DNA of 64,000 nucleotides from Reclinomonas americana ATCC 50394. Taxonomy: Eukaryota > Jakobida > Jakobea > Jakobida. Below, piece after piece: positions 8,074 through 16,482 of the stretch (its first letter is position 1; every line of letters starts with the position of its first letter). A program made the position numbers and the translations under genes. Location: contig PS015009.1 in the NCBI GenBank assembly GCA_048213135.1, positions 2,046,001 through 2,110,000 on the forward strand, in the 5' to 3' direction. The notes under the pieces were generated by a model, which searched no databases, was not told where the DNA came from, and saw only the letters and a list, made by a program, of their open reading frames with translations.

Positions 8074-8096
8074 AAAAACCAGGCAATGCCTGGTAT
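8072..8096 (-). terminator. Terminator of gcvH
   Basis: The minus strand has ACCAGG and CCTGGT as a stem around CATTG, followed by seven T. It lies 45 bp after the gcvH stop and overlaps the possible 5' coding region of the VanZ gene. Confidence 0.7.
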
Positions 8097-8140
8097 GAAT
8101 TTTTTTATCCGGATCGTTCCCAATGCAGCTGTTTTACAGG

Positions 8141-8518
8141 TTAGCCTACAGAAGCGGTGTAAGCAGCCGCGTCCATCAGCTTTTGTACATCATCAGGATT
8201 GTCTACGGTAACTTTTACCATCCAGCCATCACCATAAGGGTCGGTGTTTACCAGTTCAGGCTGACCTTCCAGCAGGGGGTTGATCTCGATGATGGTACCA
8301 GCAACCGGAATGAACAGGTCACTTACTGTTTTTACTGCTTCCACAGTTCCGAAAACAGCTTCGGCATCCAGTGGTTTGCCTTTGGTGCTGATATCAATAT
8401 AAACGATGTCACCCAGTTCCCGCTGAGCGAAGTCGGTAATACCAATGGTGGCAGTATTGCCGTCAAGGGCTACCCATTCGTGGTCTTTGGTGTACCTGAG
8501 GTTGTCGGGGAAATTCAT
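8141..8518 (-). CDS. gcvH: Glycine cleavage system H protein
   Basis: 125 residues, full length. It starts [16 protein letters not shown] and holds the lipoylation site in [11 protein letters not shown], with Lys 63 as the lipoyl lysine. GcvH shuttles the aminomethyl group between the P, T and L proteins of glycine cleavage; none of these is encoded nearby. The start at 8518 is chosen over an in-frame upstream one because the family begins within a few residues of the FPDNLRYT motif. Confidence 0.96.
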   Translation of the reverse strand: MNFPDNLRYTKDHEWVALDGNTATIGITDFAQRELGDIVYIDISTKGKPLDAEAVFGTVEAVKTVSDLFIPVAGTIIEINPLLEGQPELVNTDPYGDGWMVKVTVDNPDDVQKLMDAAAYTASVG

Positions 8519-8599
8519 GATGTATGTTTGAAAGATGATGAATGAATTAATGGCTGCAAAATATGTTTTTCGTATCAAACGGCAAACCCGCCTGTACAA

Positions 8600-9343
8600 C
8601 TATTTCAGTACCTCTACTTTCATACGGATGTCGGTCAGCGGCCTGTTGGCGCCATCGCCTGGTAAAGACGCGATTTTATCGATCACATTCAGTCCGCTTT
8701 CCACTTCACCGAATACGGTATAGTTCATATCCAGGAAGGGCGTGCCGCCAATCGTGCTGTAAATCCTGCGTTTGGCCGGTGAAAATTTCCTGCCCATCTG
8801 CATTTCCATCATATTGAGTTCGCCATCGGCATATTTACGTCCCTGTACAATATAGAACTGGCAGCCGCTGCTGGCTTTTTGCGGGTTCACCTGGTCACCC
8901 TGGCGGGCCGCTGCAAGCGCTCCTTTTTTGTGGAAGAAGTTAGTATCGAATTCCGCAGGTATGGTGTAACCCACATCGCCGCTGCCCAGCATAGCACCCT
9001 GTGGTGCGTGCTTACTTTGAGGATCGCCACCCTGGATCATGAAGCCATTGATCACCCGGTGAAAAAGCAGGCTGTCGAAAAAATGTTCATTCGCCAGTTT
9101 GACGAAGTTATCGCGGTGAAGCGGGGTTTTGTCATATAACCGAACTATGATCACGCCCGAATCGGTGGTGATCTTTACGCGGGTGCCTGCCACAGGTTTT
9201 GCAGGTGATGCGGTACCCCGTTTGGTTGTAGCGCGGATTGGCGCTTTTTTTACAGGCGCTTTTTTAGCCTGGGCAAAGGCGCCGGTTCCGAAAACAAATC
9301 CGCCGGCCAGTAAAGCAGTGATCAGTATAAGTTTTTTCTTCAT
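8600..9343 (-). CDS. Secreted cyclophilin-type peptidyl-prolyl isomerase
   Basis: 247 residues. A signal peptide (KKKLILITALLAGGFVFG... cleaved near AFAQ) is followed by a Lys/Ala/Pro linker (about 27-50) and a cyclophilin domain with LLFHRVINGFMIQGGDPQ and GCQFYIVQG. It catalyses prolyl cis-trans isomerisation, probably in the periplasm. Start at 9343 gives the best signal peptide; an ATG 12 bp upstream is possible. A TACATTTG -7 box lies about 50 bp upstream. Confidence 0.92.
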   Translation of the reverse strand: MKKKLILITALLAGGFVFGTGAFAQAKKAPVKKAPIRATTKRGTASPAKPVAGTRVKITTDSGVIIVRLYDKTPLHRDNFVKLANEHFFDSLLFHRVINGFMIQGGDPQSKHAPQGAMLGSGDVGYTIPAEFDTNFFHKKGALAAARQGDQVNPQKASSGCQFYIVQGRKYADGELNMMEMQMGRKFSPAKRRIYSTIGGTPFLDMNYTVFGEVESGLNVIDKIASLPGDGANRPLTDIRMKVEVLK

Positions 9344-9390
9344 TGTACAATGCAATTATAAATAGTGTTGATATACCCTTAAGGGCGTGG

Positions 9391-9398
9391 CAAATGTA
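9391..9398 (-). promoter_or_regulatory. -7 box for the cyclophilin gene
   Basis: The minus strand reads TACATTTG, an exact TAnnTTTG match, 48 bp before the ATG at 9343. Confidence 0.4.
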
Positions 9399-9422
9399 AA
9401 GAAAATTGGGAATGGGAAATGG

Positions 9423-9773
9423 TCAGATGAAGCCCAGTTGCTGGAAATACAATAAAACATGGTCTTTCAGGAAGTTCTCCTGCTCTATAGGCGAAAATTC
9501 CGGTACGGTTTTCAACTGGCGGAAGTGCGGCCAGCCTTCTTCATCGAGTCCCTCCAGCAGGTAGTAACCGCTCTGTGCCAGCACGGTACACACGGCTATG
9601 TGCATGAGGTCCTGCTTCTGTTCCTTGCCAAAATCCTGCTTGCCGGCGCCCAGTTCCTGTATCCCGATCAGGAACAGGATGCCATCCATTTCGGGCTTGA
9701 TACCATATTTCTCCTTGATCTTTATCCTTAGTTTCAGCCAGCGTATCTGCAGGTCTTCGGTCGCGTGTTGCAT
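9423..9773 (-). CDS. Conserved hypothetical protein
   Basis: 116 residues, soluble and mixed helix/strand, with no recognised motif. It begins MQHATEDLQIRWLKLRIKIK and contains GIKPEMDGILFLIGIQELG and FLKDHVLLYFQQLG. Codon use looks like its neighbours and no competing frame is convincing. ATG at 9773 is preferred over one 18 bp upstream. It stands alone between the cyclophilin gene and the divergent serS. Function unknown. Confidence 0.65.
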   Translation of the reverse strand: MQHATEDLQIRWLKLRIKIKEKYGIKPEMDGILFLIGIQELGAGKQDFGKEQKQDLMHIAVCTVLAQSGYYLLEGLDEEGWPHFRQLKTVPEFSPIEQENFLKDHVLLYFQQLGFI

Positions 9774-9980
9774 GGTACAAAGATAATCCAATTGAACATG
9801 GACGCGGACAATTGATAAATTGAGAGTGACTCAATTTGAATATATTTCCCGCAAAAACACGAAGAACACTAAGCATATATTCTACCTGGCAGGCCTTCGC
9901 GGCTTGAAGGGAGGGTTTATCTCTTTTCAAACTAAGACACTACCGATAAATTAGCACATCATCTTATTAACACATTAAAG

Positions 9981-9988
9981 TACCTTTG
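9981..9988 (+). promoter_or_regulatory. -7 box for serS
   Basis: TACCTTTG, an exact TAnnTTTG match, 16 bp before the serS ATG. It implies a leader of about 10 nt. The gap upstream (9774-9980) also has an 8-bp-stem hairpin (AAATTGAG/CTCAATTT, 9817-9837). Confidence 0.45.
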
Positions 9989-10004
9989 CACAAATTTTCA
10001 GAAC

Positions 10005-11273
10005 ATGTTACAGATCAGTTATATCAGGCAACATGGGGCTTTGGTGAAAGAACGCCTGGCTGTAAAACATTTTGCCGATACCGACCTGGTAGACAGGATC
10101 CTTGAAGCGGATGAGCAACTGCGCAAACTCAAAACCGAAACGGAAAGCCTGCAGGCCAGCATCAACAGCGCCAGTAAAGAGATTGGCGCGCTGATGGGAA
10201 AAGGGGAAAAAGACAAAGCGGAAGAAAAACGCCGCGAAGTAACACAGCATAAGGAAACGCAGCAATCGCTGAACCAGCGCCTGGCAGATGCCGAAAAATC
10301 GCTGCATGATGAGATCGTGAAACTGCCCAACCTGCCACATACTTCAGTGCCGGCCGGCTCCACACCGGAGGACAATGTGGTGGTTCGCGAAGGCGGTATC
10401 AAACCACAACTGCCGGAGGGCGCACAACCTCACTGGGAGCTGATCAAAAAATACGATATCGTTGATTTTGAGACCGGCGTTAAACTGACCGGCCGCGGAT
10501 TTCCTTTATATAAAGGCAAAGGCGCCAGGCTGCAGCGTGCCCTCATCCAGTATTTCCTGGATTATAATACAGGCGCGGGTTATACGGAATACATGCCACC
10601 GCATATGGTGAATGAGGCTTCCGCGTACGGTACAGGGCAGCTACCCGATAAAGAAGGTCAGATGTACCATGTAACGGCCGATGGCTTTTACCTGATACCT
10701 ACCGCTGAAGTACCGGTAACCAATATTTACCGCGATGAGATATTGAAAGCGGAAGACCTGCCGGTAAAGATGACGGCTTACACACCCTGTTTCCGCCGCG
10801 AAGCGGGAAGTTTTGGTGCCGATGTACGCGGGCTGAACCGGGTACACCAGTTTGATAAGGTAGAGATCGTACAGATCGTTCACCCCGATAAAAGCTATGA
10901 CACCCTGGAAGAAATGGTGCTGCACATTGAGCGCTTGCTCATTTTCCTGCAACTGCCTTACCGCATCCTGCGTTTATGCGGCGGCGATATGAGTTTTACA
11001 TCAGCGCTTACTTATGATTTCGAAGTATACAGCGCGGCACAGCAAAAATGGCTGGAAGTGAGTTCTGTAAGTAATTTCGAAAGTTTCCAGACCAACCGTA
11101 TGAAGATCCGCTACCGCGATGACCAGGGTAAAACCCAGTTGACGCATTCACTCAACGGCTCTTCACTGGCCCTGCCACGTATACTGGCCTGCCTCCTGGA
11201 AAATAACCAGCAGGAAGACGGTATCCGCCTGCCGGAAGTACTGCACGGGTATTTCGGCGCGGCATCTATCTGA
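10005..11273 (+). CDS. serS: Seryl-tRNA synthetase
   Basis: 422 residues, full length. The N-terminal coiled-coil arm (about 25-110) is followed by the class II core with FETGVKLTGRGFPLYKG, YLIPTAEVPVTNIY (motif 1/2 region), CFRREAGSFGADVRGLNRVH (motif 2) and LNGSSLALPRILACLLENNQ (motif 3). It charges tRNA-Ser (and tRNA-Sec where present) with serine. It is a single gene with its own promoter box and a strong terminator. Confidence 0.97.
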   Translation: MLQISYIRQHGALVKERLAVKHFADTDLVDRILEADEQLRKLKTETESLQASINSASKEIGALMGKGEKDKAEEKRREVTQHKETQQSLNQRLADAEKSLHDEIVKLPNLPHTSVPAGSTPEDNVVVREGGIKPQLPEGAQPHWELIKKYDIVDFETGVKLTGRGFPLYKGKGARLQRALIQYFLDYNTGAGYTEYMPPHMVNEASAYGTGQLPDKEGQMYHVTADGFYLIPTAEVPVTNIYRDEILKAEDLPVKMTAYTPCFRREAGSFGADVRGLNRVHQFDKVEIVQIVHPDKSYDTLEEMVLHIERLLIFLQLPYRILRLCGGDMSFTSALTYDFEVYSAAQQKWLEVSSVSNFESFQTNRMKIRYRDDQGKTQLTHSLNGSSLALPRILACLLENNQQEDGIRLPEVLHGYFGAASI

Positions 11274-11290
11274 TATAACTATGTTTAAAT

Positions 11291-11327
11291 AAAAAAAGAG
11301 GTTGTCATTTCCGGCAACCTCTTTTTT
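11291..11327. terminator. Bidirectional terminator between serS and the metalloprotease gene
   Basis: AAAAAGAGGTTG pairs with CAACCTCTTTTT around a 10-nt loop, with A and T runs on both sides. It can serve serS on the plus strand and the convergent metalloprotease gene on the minus strand. Confidence 0.85.
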
Positions 11328-11346
11328 ATTTATCGTGAGCTAATGC

Positions 11347-12327
11347 TTACGGTTGAGCGAAACTGTTTCTAGGTCCGCCAACGGCAAAAACGGCGAGCAT
11401 TCTTGTTTTCTGGTTGGCAGAGAACATATACATGCAGGCATCGTCGGTGTAGTCCATATAGTTCATGGTCATTTCAACCGGGGTTCCGGTGCAGGTACTT
11501 TTATGACCTGCTGCAGGGCAGCCATAGTTAGCCGCGTTGTGCAGGGGTGTGTCGCCGCAGAAGTCATTGCCGCAGGTGGCATCGCCCCAGATATGACGAA
11601 GGTTCAGCCAGTGACCGATCTCGTGTGTGGCAGTGCGTCCTTTGTTGAAGGGTGCCGCCGCGGTACCGGTTGTTCCGGTAGCATTATCATCGCAAACCAC
11701 ACCATCGGTAGCGGAGCTGCCGCCGGGGAACTGCGCATAACCCAGGATGCCACCGCTGAGGTTGCACACCCACAGGTTAAGTTTGGTTGTGGGACTGGTG
11801 GGATTGATACCGCCCTGCGATGATTTTTTCATGGCATCGTTGGTTTTCCAGCTGGTTTTGGTGGTGCTTTTGCGAACGACCTGGTCCAGCACGAAACGGA
11901 TGCCGATATTGCCGGAAGCTACCGGCTGGAAGATGGCGGGAATATTGCCATAGTCACTGTTGGTGGCGCTGTAGTCCTGGTTCAGTACATCTATCTGTGA
12001 CTGTATCTGGGCGTCTGAAATATTTTGCGCTGCTGTTTTATAAAGCACGTTCACAACAACGGGAATCTCAATCGTACCGTCGGGCAGCAGCCTGGCAGCA
12101 TTGGGATTGTCGATAAACTGTTGTGTAAATGCCTCTATCCGGTTCATCCGGTCGGCAAGCCCGGGGTCTGCTTTCAGTTGTTCCTGTAATACCTCATTAC
12201 TGTAACAGATCCGCTGACCGGGTACACCGGTTTCTTCTGAAGCAGGATCCATGGAGGGTTCGGTATTCTTCTGGCAGGAGAGCAACAATAAGCCTATCGC
12301 AAATAGCGGGGTGATGATCTTCTTCAT
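11347..12327 (-). CDS. Secreted zinc metalloprotease, pappalysin (M43) type
   Basis: 326 residues with a lipoprotein-like signal (LLLLSC, Cys 18). The catalytic motif HEIGHWLNLRH places zinc ligands at His 235, His 239 and His 245 and the general base at Glu 236. A Met-turn follows (EMTMNYMDYTDD, about 285-296). Cys residues in CGNDFCGDTPLHN and YGCP are typical of M43 cytophagalysins. It probably degrades proteins outside the cell or at the outer surface. No type IX secretion sorting domain is visible; the protein ends right after the catalytic domain. Confidence 0.9.
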   Translation of the reverse strand: MKKIITPLFAIGLLLLSCQKNTEPSMDPASEETGVPGQRICYSNEVLQEQLKADPGLADRMNRIEAFTQQFIDNPNAARLLPDGTIEIPVVVNVLYKTAAQNISDAQIQSQIDVLNQDYSATNSDYGNIPAIFQPVASGNIGIRFVLDQVVRKSTTKTSWKTNDAMKKSSQGGINPTSPTTKLNLWVCNLSGGILGYAQFPGGSSATDGVVCDDNATGTTGTAAAPFNKGRTATHEIGHWLNLRHIWGDATCGNDFCGDTPLHNAANYGCPAAGHKSTCTGTPVEMTMNYMDYTDDACMYMFSANQKTRMLAVFAVGGPRNSFAQP

Positions 12328-12571
12328 AGCGATTGATTTTATGGTTTATAATAAAGTAAAATAATGTGTTGCATCCAACAGAAAAAAGTAATAATACGCA
12401 AAGCGAACATATTAAAATTATAATAATATTTAAAAGCTTGTCATTACATAAAATTTTTTTTCACTTGAATAAGGGCTTCACGTCTTTATATTGATGGTTG
12501 ATGGGTTTATGGGAAAGTCCCTTATATTTACTTTTTAAAAATTTTACAAAAAGGTTACAAAAAGTATCAAA

Positions 12572-13009
12572 ATGAAAAAAGCTATTGCCGTATTAGCCCT
12601 CACTTCCCTGGTATGGAGTTGTTCAAAAAAAATGAGTCCTGCCAAATCGGACCCTAATACTCCCAATACCGGAAACGTAGTGTCTAATCCTTCTTCAGGT
12701 GATAACATGAAAAATGCGCCTGCTGTAAATGCCACTACAACCCAGGCCGCAACGGCAACTCCGATTGCCAATACCGGTGAAACGGGATCAAAAGTAGCCC
12801 CGGTCACTTCGGGTAACGATGCGGCTCTCAAAGCCGGCCAGGAAACGTACAATGCCAAATGCGGCCGCTGCCACGGACTGAAAGTGACCACCGATTATAC
12901 GTCTGACCGCTGGATCAGCATTATGCAGGTAATGGCGCCCAAGGCCAGGCTCGACGAAACTGAAAAAGCCAATGTTCTGGCTTATGTTCAGGCCAATTCC
13001 AAAAAATAA
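12572..13009 (+). CDS. Cytochrome c-type lipoprotein
   Basis: 145 residues. A lipoprotein signal (LVWSC, Cys 17) leads into a long Pro/Thr/Ala/Asn-rich linker (about 20-80) and a small haem domain with one CxxCH site (KCGRCHG; Cys 97, Cys 100, His 101). Met 119 or Met 121 in ISIMQVMAP is the likely distal ligand. It is anchored to a membrane facing the periplasm and probably carries electrons. The partner is not known. A terminator follows at 13061. Confidence 0.85.
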   Translation: MKKAIAVLALTSLVWSCSKKMSPAKSDPNTPNTGNVVSNPSSGDNMKNAPAVNATTTQAATATPIANTGETGSKVAPVTSGNDAALKAGQETYNAKCGRCHGLKVTTDYTSDRWISIMQVMAPKARLDETEKANVLAYVQANSKK

Positions 13010-13060
13010 AGGAACGGTACCGTTCCCGGAAATATATTTTCCCGCTGATATCATTGTAAG

Positions 13061-13092
13061 CCGCCGGATTTCCTCCGGCGGTTTTATTTTTT
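13061..13092 (+). terminator. Terminator after the cytochrome c gene
   Basis: CCGCCGGA pairs with TCCGGCGG around TTTCC and is followed by TTTTATTTTTT. A separate perfect palindrome (GGAACGGTACCGTTCC, 13011-13026) lies just after the stop codon. Confidence 0.85.
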
Positions 13093-13170
13093 CAGATTTT
13101 TGATTAAACTTAGAGGAGAATTTCCGGTCTCATCCTGGTGTCTTTGCTTTACCGATAAACTCCAACACTT

Positions 13171-14616
13171 ATGGCGCTTTCCAATCGTTTAAAAACCCAG
13201 CACTTATTATGGCGGGCCGCTTTTGGCCCTATGGCCGAAAATGCTTCGGAACTCGATACGACCACACCCAAAAAAATGTGGGAGCTGTTGCTTAAGACCT
13301 CTTCAAAAGCACCTGCGAAGATCAATGTGGCGCAAAACCTGGAAGAGTTGCTTTACAACGGTAATGAACCCATGGGTGCGGGACGAAAGCAACTGGATGC
13401 CGACCAGCGCAGAAAGATAAGGGAACAATCCCGCGACGATATCAAGAACCTCAACATCCGATGGCTCGATGAAATGATCAACAGTGAAGCACAACTGCGG
13501 GAAAAAATGAGCTTGTTCTGGCATGGACATTTTGCCAGCCGCGTTGTCAACAGTTATTTTCAACAAGAGCTCCTGCAGGTGGTACGGGAGAATGCGCTGG
13601 GCAGTTTCAAAGATCTTTTACGTCAGGTAAGCAAAAGCGCTTCCATGCTTTCCTTTCTCAATAACCAGCAGAACCGCAAACAACATCCCAATGAAAATTT
13701 CGCCCGTGAAGTGATGGAACTCTTCACCATGGGCCGGGGCAATTATACCGAGAATGATGTGAAGGAAGCAGCCAGGGCCTTTACCGGCTGGGGGTTTAAC
13801 CTGAAGGGAGAATTCGTGTTCAGGAAAAACCAGCACGACGACGGGAAGAAGACCGTACTCGGACGCACCGGGGATTTCGGTGGCGATGAGGTCATCGACA
13901 TCCTGCTGGAACAAAAACAAACAGCCAAATTCATTACAGCCAAGATCTACCGCTTTTTCGTGAACGATGATATAGACCCCGCGAAAGTGGAATGGCTCAG
14001 CGGAAGGTTTTACAGCAGCGGCTACGATATAAAAAAATTACTGGAAGACATATATACCAGCGACTGGTTTTATGATGAAAAGAACATCGGCAACCGGATT
14101 AAATCACCGGTAGAATTGCTGGCCGGCATCCGCAGGCTGTTGCCCATGGAAATGGAGAACGACCAGGCGCAGCTGCTTTTCCAGCGGGCACTGGGGCAGA
14201 TCCTGTTCTACCCGCCCAATGTGGCGGGCTGGCCCGGGGGCAGGAGCTGGATCGACAGCAGTTCACTCATGCTTAGGATGCGCATACCGCAAATGATAAC
14301 AGCCAACGAAGCGCTTGATGTAAGGCCTAAATCCGATGATGATGTAATGATGGGCATGATGCAGGCCGGCGCGAAACAATTGAAAGAAGCCGCCCGTGGC
14401 GCCACCGCGAAAATCGACTGGACACTCGTAAATAAGGTATTTGAAAAAGTGCCAAGAGAGCAACTGCTTCCCGTGATCACTGCTACGGTATTGCAGATCA
14501 GACAGCAACCCGCCATGAGCACCATCAGCAAATACATTAACAATGAGAACCGCGAAAATTATGTCAAGAGCGCAATAGTCAACCTGATGAGTACACCGGA
14601 ATACCAGCTGTGCTGA
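13171..14616 (+). CDS. DUF1800 domain protein
   Basis: 481 residues matching DUF1800 along its length: HLLWRAAFGP near the start, LFWHGHFASRV (about 112-122), NQQNRKQHPNENFAREVMEL (about 165-184), NYTENDVKEAARAFTGW and PPNVAGWPGG. The family is widespread, biochemically uncharacterised and almost always encoded with DUF1501, as here (51 bp apart). No clear signal peptide is seen. It is possibly exported together with its Tat-type partner. Start ATG at 13171 has a TGTCTTTG near-match to the -7 box about 25 bp upstream. Confidence 0.9.
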   Translation: MALSNRLKTQHLLWRAAFGPMAENASELDTTTPKKMWELLLKTSSKAPAKINVAQNLEELLYNGNEPMGAGRKQLDADQRRKIREQSRDDIKNLNIRWLDEMINSEAQLREKMSLFWHGHFASRVVNSYFQQELLQVVRENALGSFKDLLRQVSKSASMLSFLNNQQNRKQHPNENFAREVMELFTMGRGNYTENDVKEAARAFTGWGFNLKGEFVFRKNQHDDGKKTVLGRTGDFGGDEVIDILLEQKQTAKFITAKIYRFFVNDDIDPAKVEWLSGRFYSSGYDIKKLLEDIYTSDWFYDEKNIGNRIKSPVELLAGIRRLLPMEMENDQAQLLFQRALGQILFYPPNVAGWPGGRSWIDSSSLMLRMRIPQMITANEALDVRPKSDDDVMMGMMQAGAKQLKEAARGATAKIDWTLVNKVFEKVPREQLLPVITATVLQIRQQPAMSTISKYINNENRENYVKSAIVNLMSTPEYQLC

Positions 14617-14667
14617 TATAACGGAAACGGGTAAACGAAAATAATCATCCAACGAAACATTACCGAT

Positions 14668-15861
14668 ATGGTCATCAAACGCAGGGAATTTTTACAGGTA
14701 GGCTCCTTAGCCACGGCTTCCTTTATGCTGCCCAAATTTTTGAAGGCATTTGAAAAGCCCATGATGGTACCGCCGGGCAACAAAGTAGTGGTGGTAATAC
14801 AGTTCAGCGGTGGCAACGACGGACTCAATACCGTTATACCCGTCCGCAACGACATTTATTACCGCGAAAGGCCCAAGCTGGGTATCGTAAAAGATAAATC
14901 GGTTTTGCTTACTGATGAAGTAGGGCTAAACCCGGCGCTGGAAGCGTTTAAAGGGTTGTACGATGATGGCAGCCTGGGCATTCTCAACAATGTAGGCTAC
15001 CCGAATCCCGACCGTTCGCATTTCCGCAGCATGGACATCTGGCACAGCGCCAGCGACAGCAACCAGTATCTCAACACCGGCTGGGTGGGCCGTTACCTGG
15101 ATGCACAGTGCAAGGGCTGCGACAAACCCACGCAGGCCATGGAACTGGACGATGTACTGAGCCTGGCGCTGAAAGGAGATGACAATAAAGGACTGGCCTT
15201 TAAAGACCCGAGAAAATTATTCAATACCAGTAACGGGAAATTCTTCAAAGACATCAACAATGCACACCAGCACGGCGAAGAAACCATCGACTATTTATAT
15301 AAAACGATGAGTGCCACGCTGAGCAGCGCAGATTATATTTTCCAGCAGAGCAAGGCGCATCCATCCGCGGAAACTTATCCTGGTACAGAGCTGGGTAAGG
15401 ACCTGAAAACGATCGCTTCGCTTATCTTCTCCGACATCAATACCAAAGTGTATTATGTTTCGCTGGGCAGTTTTGATACCCACGTGAACCAGGAAGGACA
15501 GCAGAAAAGGCTGTTCACTGAATTGAACGACGCGGTAAAAGCATTTACCAGCGACCTGAAAAAGAACGGTCGTTTTGAAGATGTGATGATCATGACCTTC
15601 TCTGAATTCGGGCGTCGTGTGGCGCAGAATGCCAGCGGTGGTACCGACCACGGAACGGCGAATAACATGTTCTTCATCAGCGGCGGACTGAAACAGAAAG
15701 GCATATTGAATGCCATGCCCGACCTGGCCGATCTGAATGAAGGTGACCTGAAGTATAAAGTAGATTTTAAAAATGTCTATGCCACCGTGCTGAACCGCTG
15801 GCTGGGGGCCAATGACAAAGCCATATTGGGCAAGCAGTACGACCTGCTCGATTTTGTATAG
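14668..15861 (+). CDS. DUF1501 domain protein with Tat-like signal
   Basis: 397 residues. The N-terminus KRREFLQVGSLATASFMLP has a twin-arginine motif (RREFLQ), so Tat export is likely. The body has VVVIQFSGGNDGLNTVIPV, SHFRSMDIWHS, SLGSFDTHVNQ and FSEFGRRVAQNASGGTDHG, all typical of DUF1501, a relative of the alkaline phosphatase/sulfatase fold. Substrate unknown. It is co-transcribed with the DUF1800 gene upstream and followed by a strong terminator. Confidence 0.92.
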   Translation: MVIKRREFLQVGSLATASFMLPKFLKAFEKPMMVPPGNKVVVVIQFSGGNDGLNTVIPVRNDIYYRERPKLGIVKDKSVLLTDEVGLNPALEAFKGLYDDGSLGILNNVGYPNPDRSHFRSMDIWHSASDSNQYLNTGWVGRYLDAQCKGCDKPTQAMELDDVLSLALKGDDNKGLAFKDPRKLFNTSNGKFFKDINNAHQHGEETIDYLYKTMSATLSSADYIFQQSKAHPSAETYPGTELGKDLKTIASLIFSDINTKVYYVSLGSFDTHVNQEGQQKRLFTELNDAVKAFTSDLKKNGRFEDVMIMTFSEFGRRVAQNASGGTDHGTANNMFFISGGLKQKGILNAMPDLADLNEGDLKYKVDFKNVYATVLNRWLGANDKAILGKQYDLLDFV

Positions 15862-15887
15862 TTTTTAGCATTATAGTTTTACGGGAG

Positions 15888-15914
15888 GGCGTCTTATGAC
15901 GCCTTTTCTTTTTT
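15888..15914 (+). terminator. Terminator after the DUF1800-DUF1501 operon
   Basis: GGCGTC and GACGCC form a stem around TTAT, followed by TTTTCTTTTTT. Confidence 0.85.
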
Positions 15915-15952
15915 GAGCAGAGGCGGTACGAATGCGGCAATAATCCTCCCTG

Positions 15953-16363
15953 CTATTCCACCATACCCACCCATTTTTTTATAAGCGCCTCTAATATTTT
16001 CGCTTTAGTTTTCACGTCTCTTTCATCTTTAAAAACAACAGTACGCCTTCCGTCCTTATAATCGCCTTCAAGCAGGCCGGACTGGTCATTGAGTTTGGCC
16101 CCGCCGGGTAATACCAGCATGATCCTGCCTTTATAAATATTGAATACGGCGATTTCACTTTTATATTCTTTGGGATCGAAGGGCTGCATAGGTCCGGAAT
16201 AATAAAAACTGGGATTGTTCCACTTGATGCGTTCGCTGATATGCTTATCGGCACCCAATATGATCTTCCGGACAGCATTCACTGTTTTCGCAATGGCGGG
16301 GTCGAGTGCAGCGATATGTTGCGCCACCTGTTCGGCGTCCGTTAGTTTAGCAGATTTTGCCAT
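15953..16363 (-). CDS. DUF1801 domain protein
   Basis: 136 residues resembling the YdhG/DUF1801 family: NAVRKIILGADKHISERIKW, NPSFYYSGPMQPF, VFNIYKGRIMLVLPGGAKLN and a C-terminal KILEALIKKWV helix. The fold is known from small cytoplasmic proteins of unclear role. It is a single gene between a convergent terminator and the POT transporter on the same strand. Confidence 0.8.
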   Translation of the reverse strand: MAKSAKLTDAEQVAQHIAALDPAIAKTVNAVRKIILGADKHISERIKWNNPSFYYSGPMQPFDPKEYKSEIAVFNIYKGRIMLVLPGGAKLNDQSGLLEGDYKDGRRTVVFKDERDVKTKAKILEALIKKWVGMVE

Positions 16364-16482
16364 GGGAATAATTACGAATGACGAATGTTTTTGAACGACT
16401 GCGTTCTGTCAATGTATTATTTGTTGCCGGTTATCCGCCAGCTTCTTACATCGTCACATCATCGAATTGGCATATTTTCACA

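Noticed and set aside
9774-10004. Possible tRNA or small RNA in the gap before serS
   Set aside because: No cloverleaf, anticodon arm or CCA end; only a weak 8-bp hairpin and a promoter box.
13011-13026. Palindrome GGAACGGTACCGTTCC as a repressor operator
   Set aside because: It lies just after the cytochrome stop codon and before a terminator; no promoter or start is near. An mRNA-end hairpin is more likely.
16361-16482. Additional small gene between the DUF1801 and POT genes
   Set aside because: The short frame there encodes word-repeat sequence and overlaps the POT gene end; no motif.
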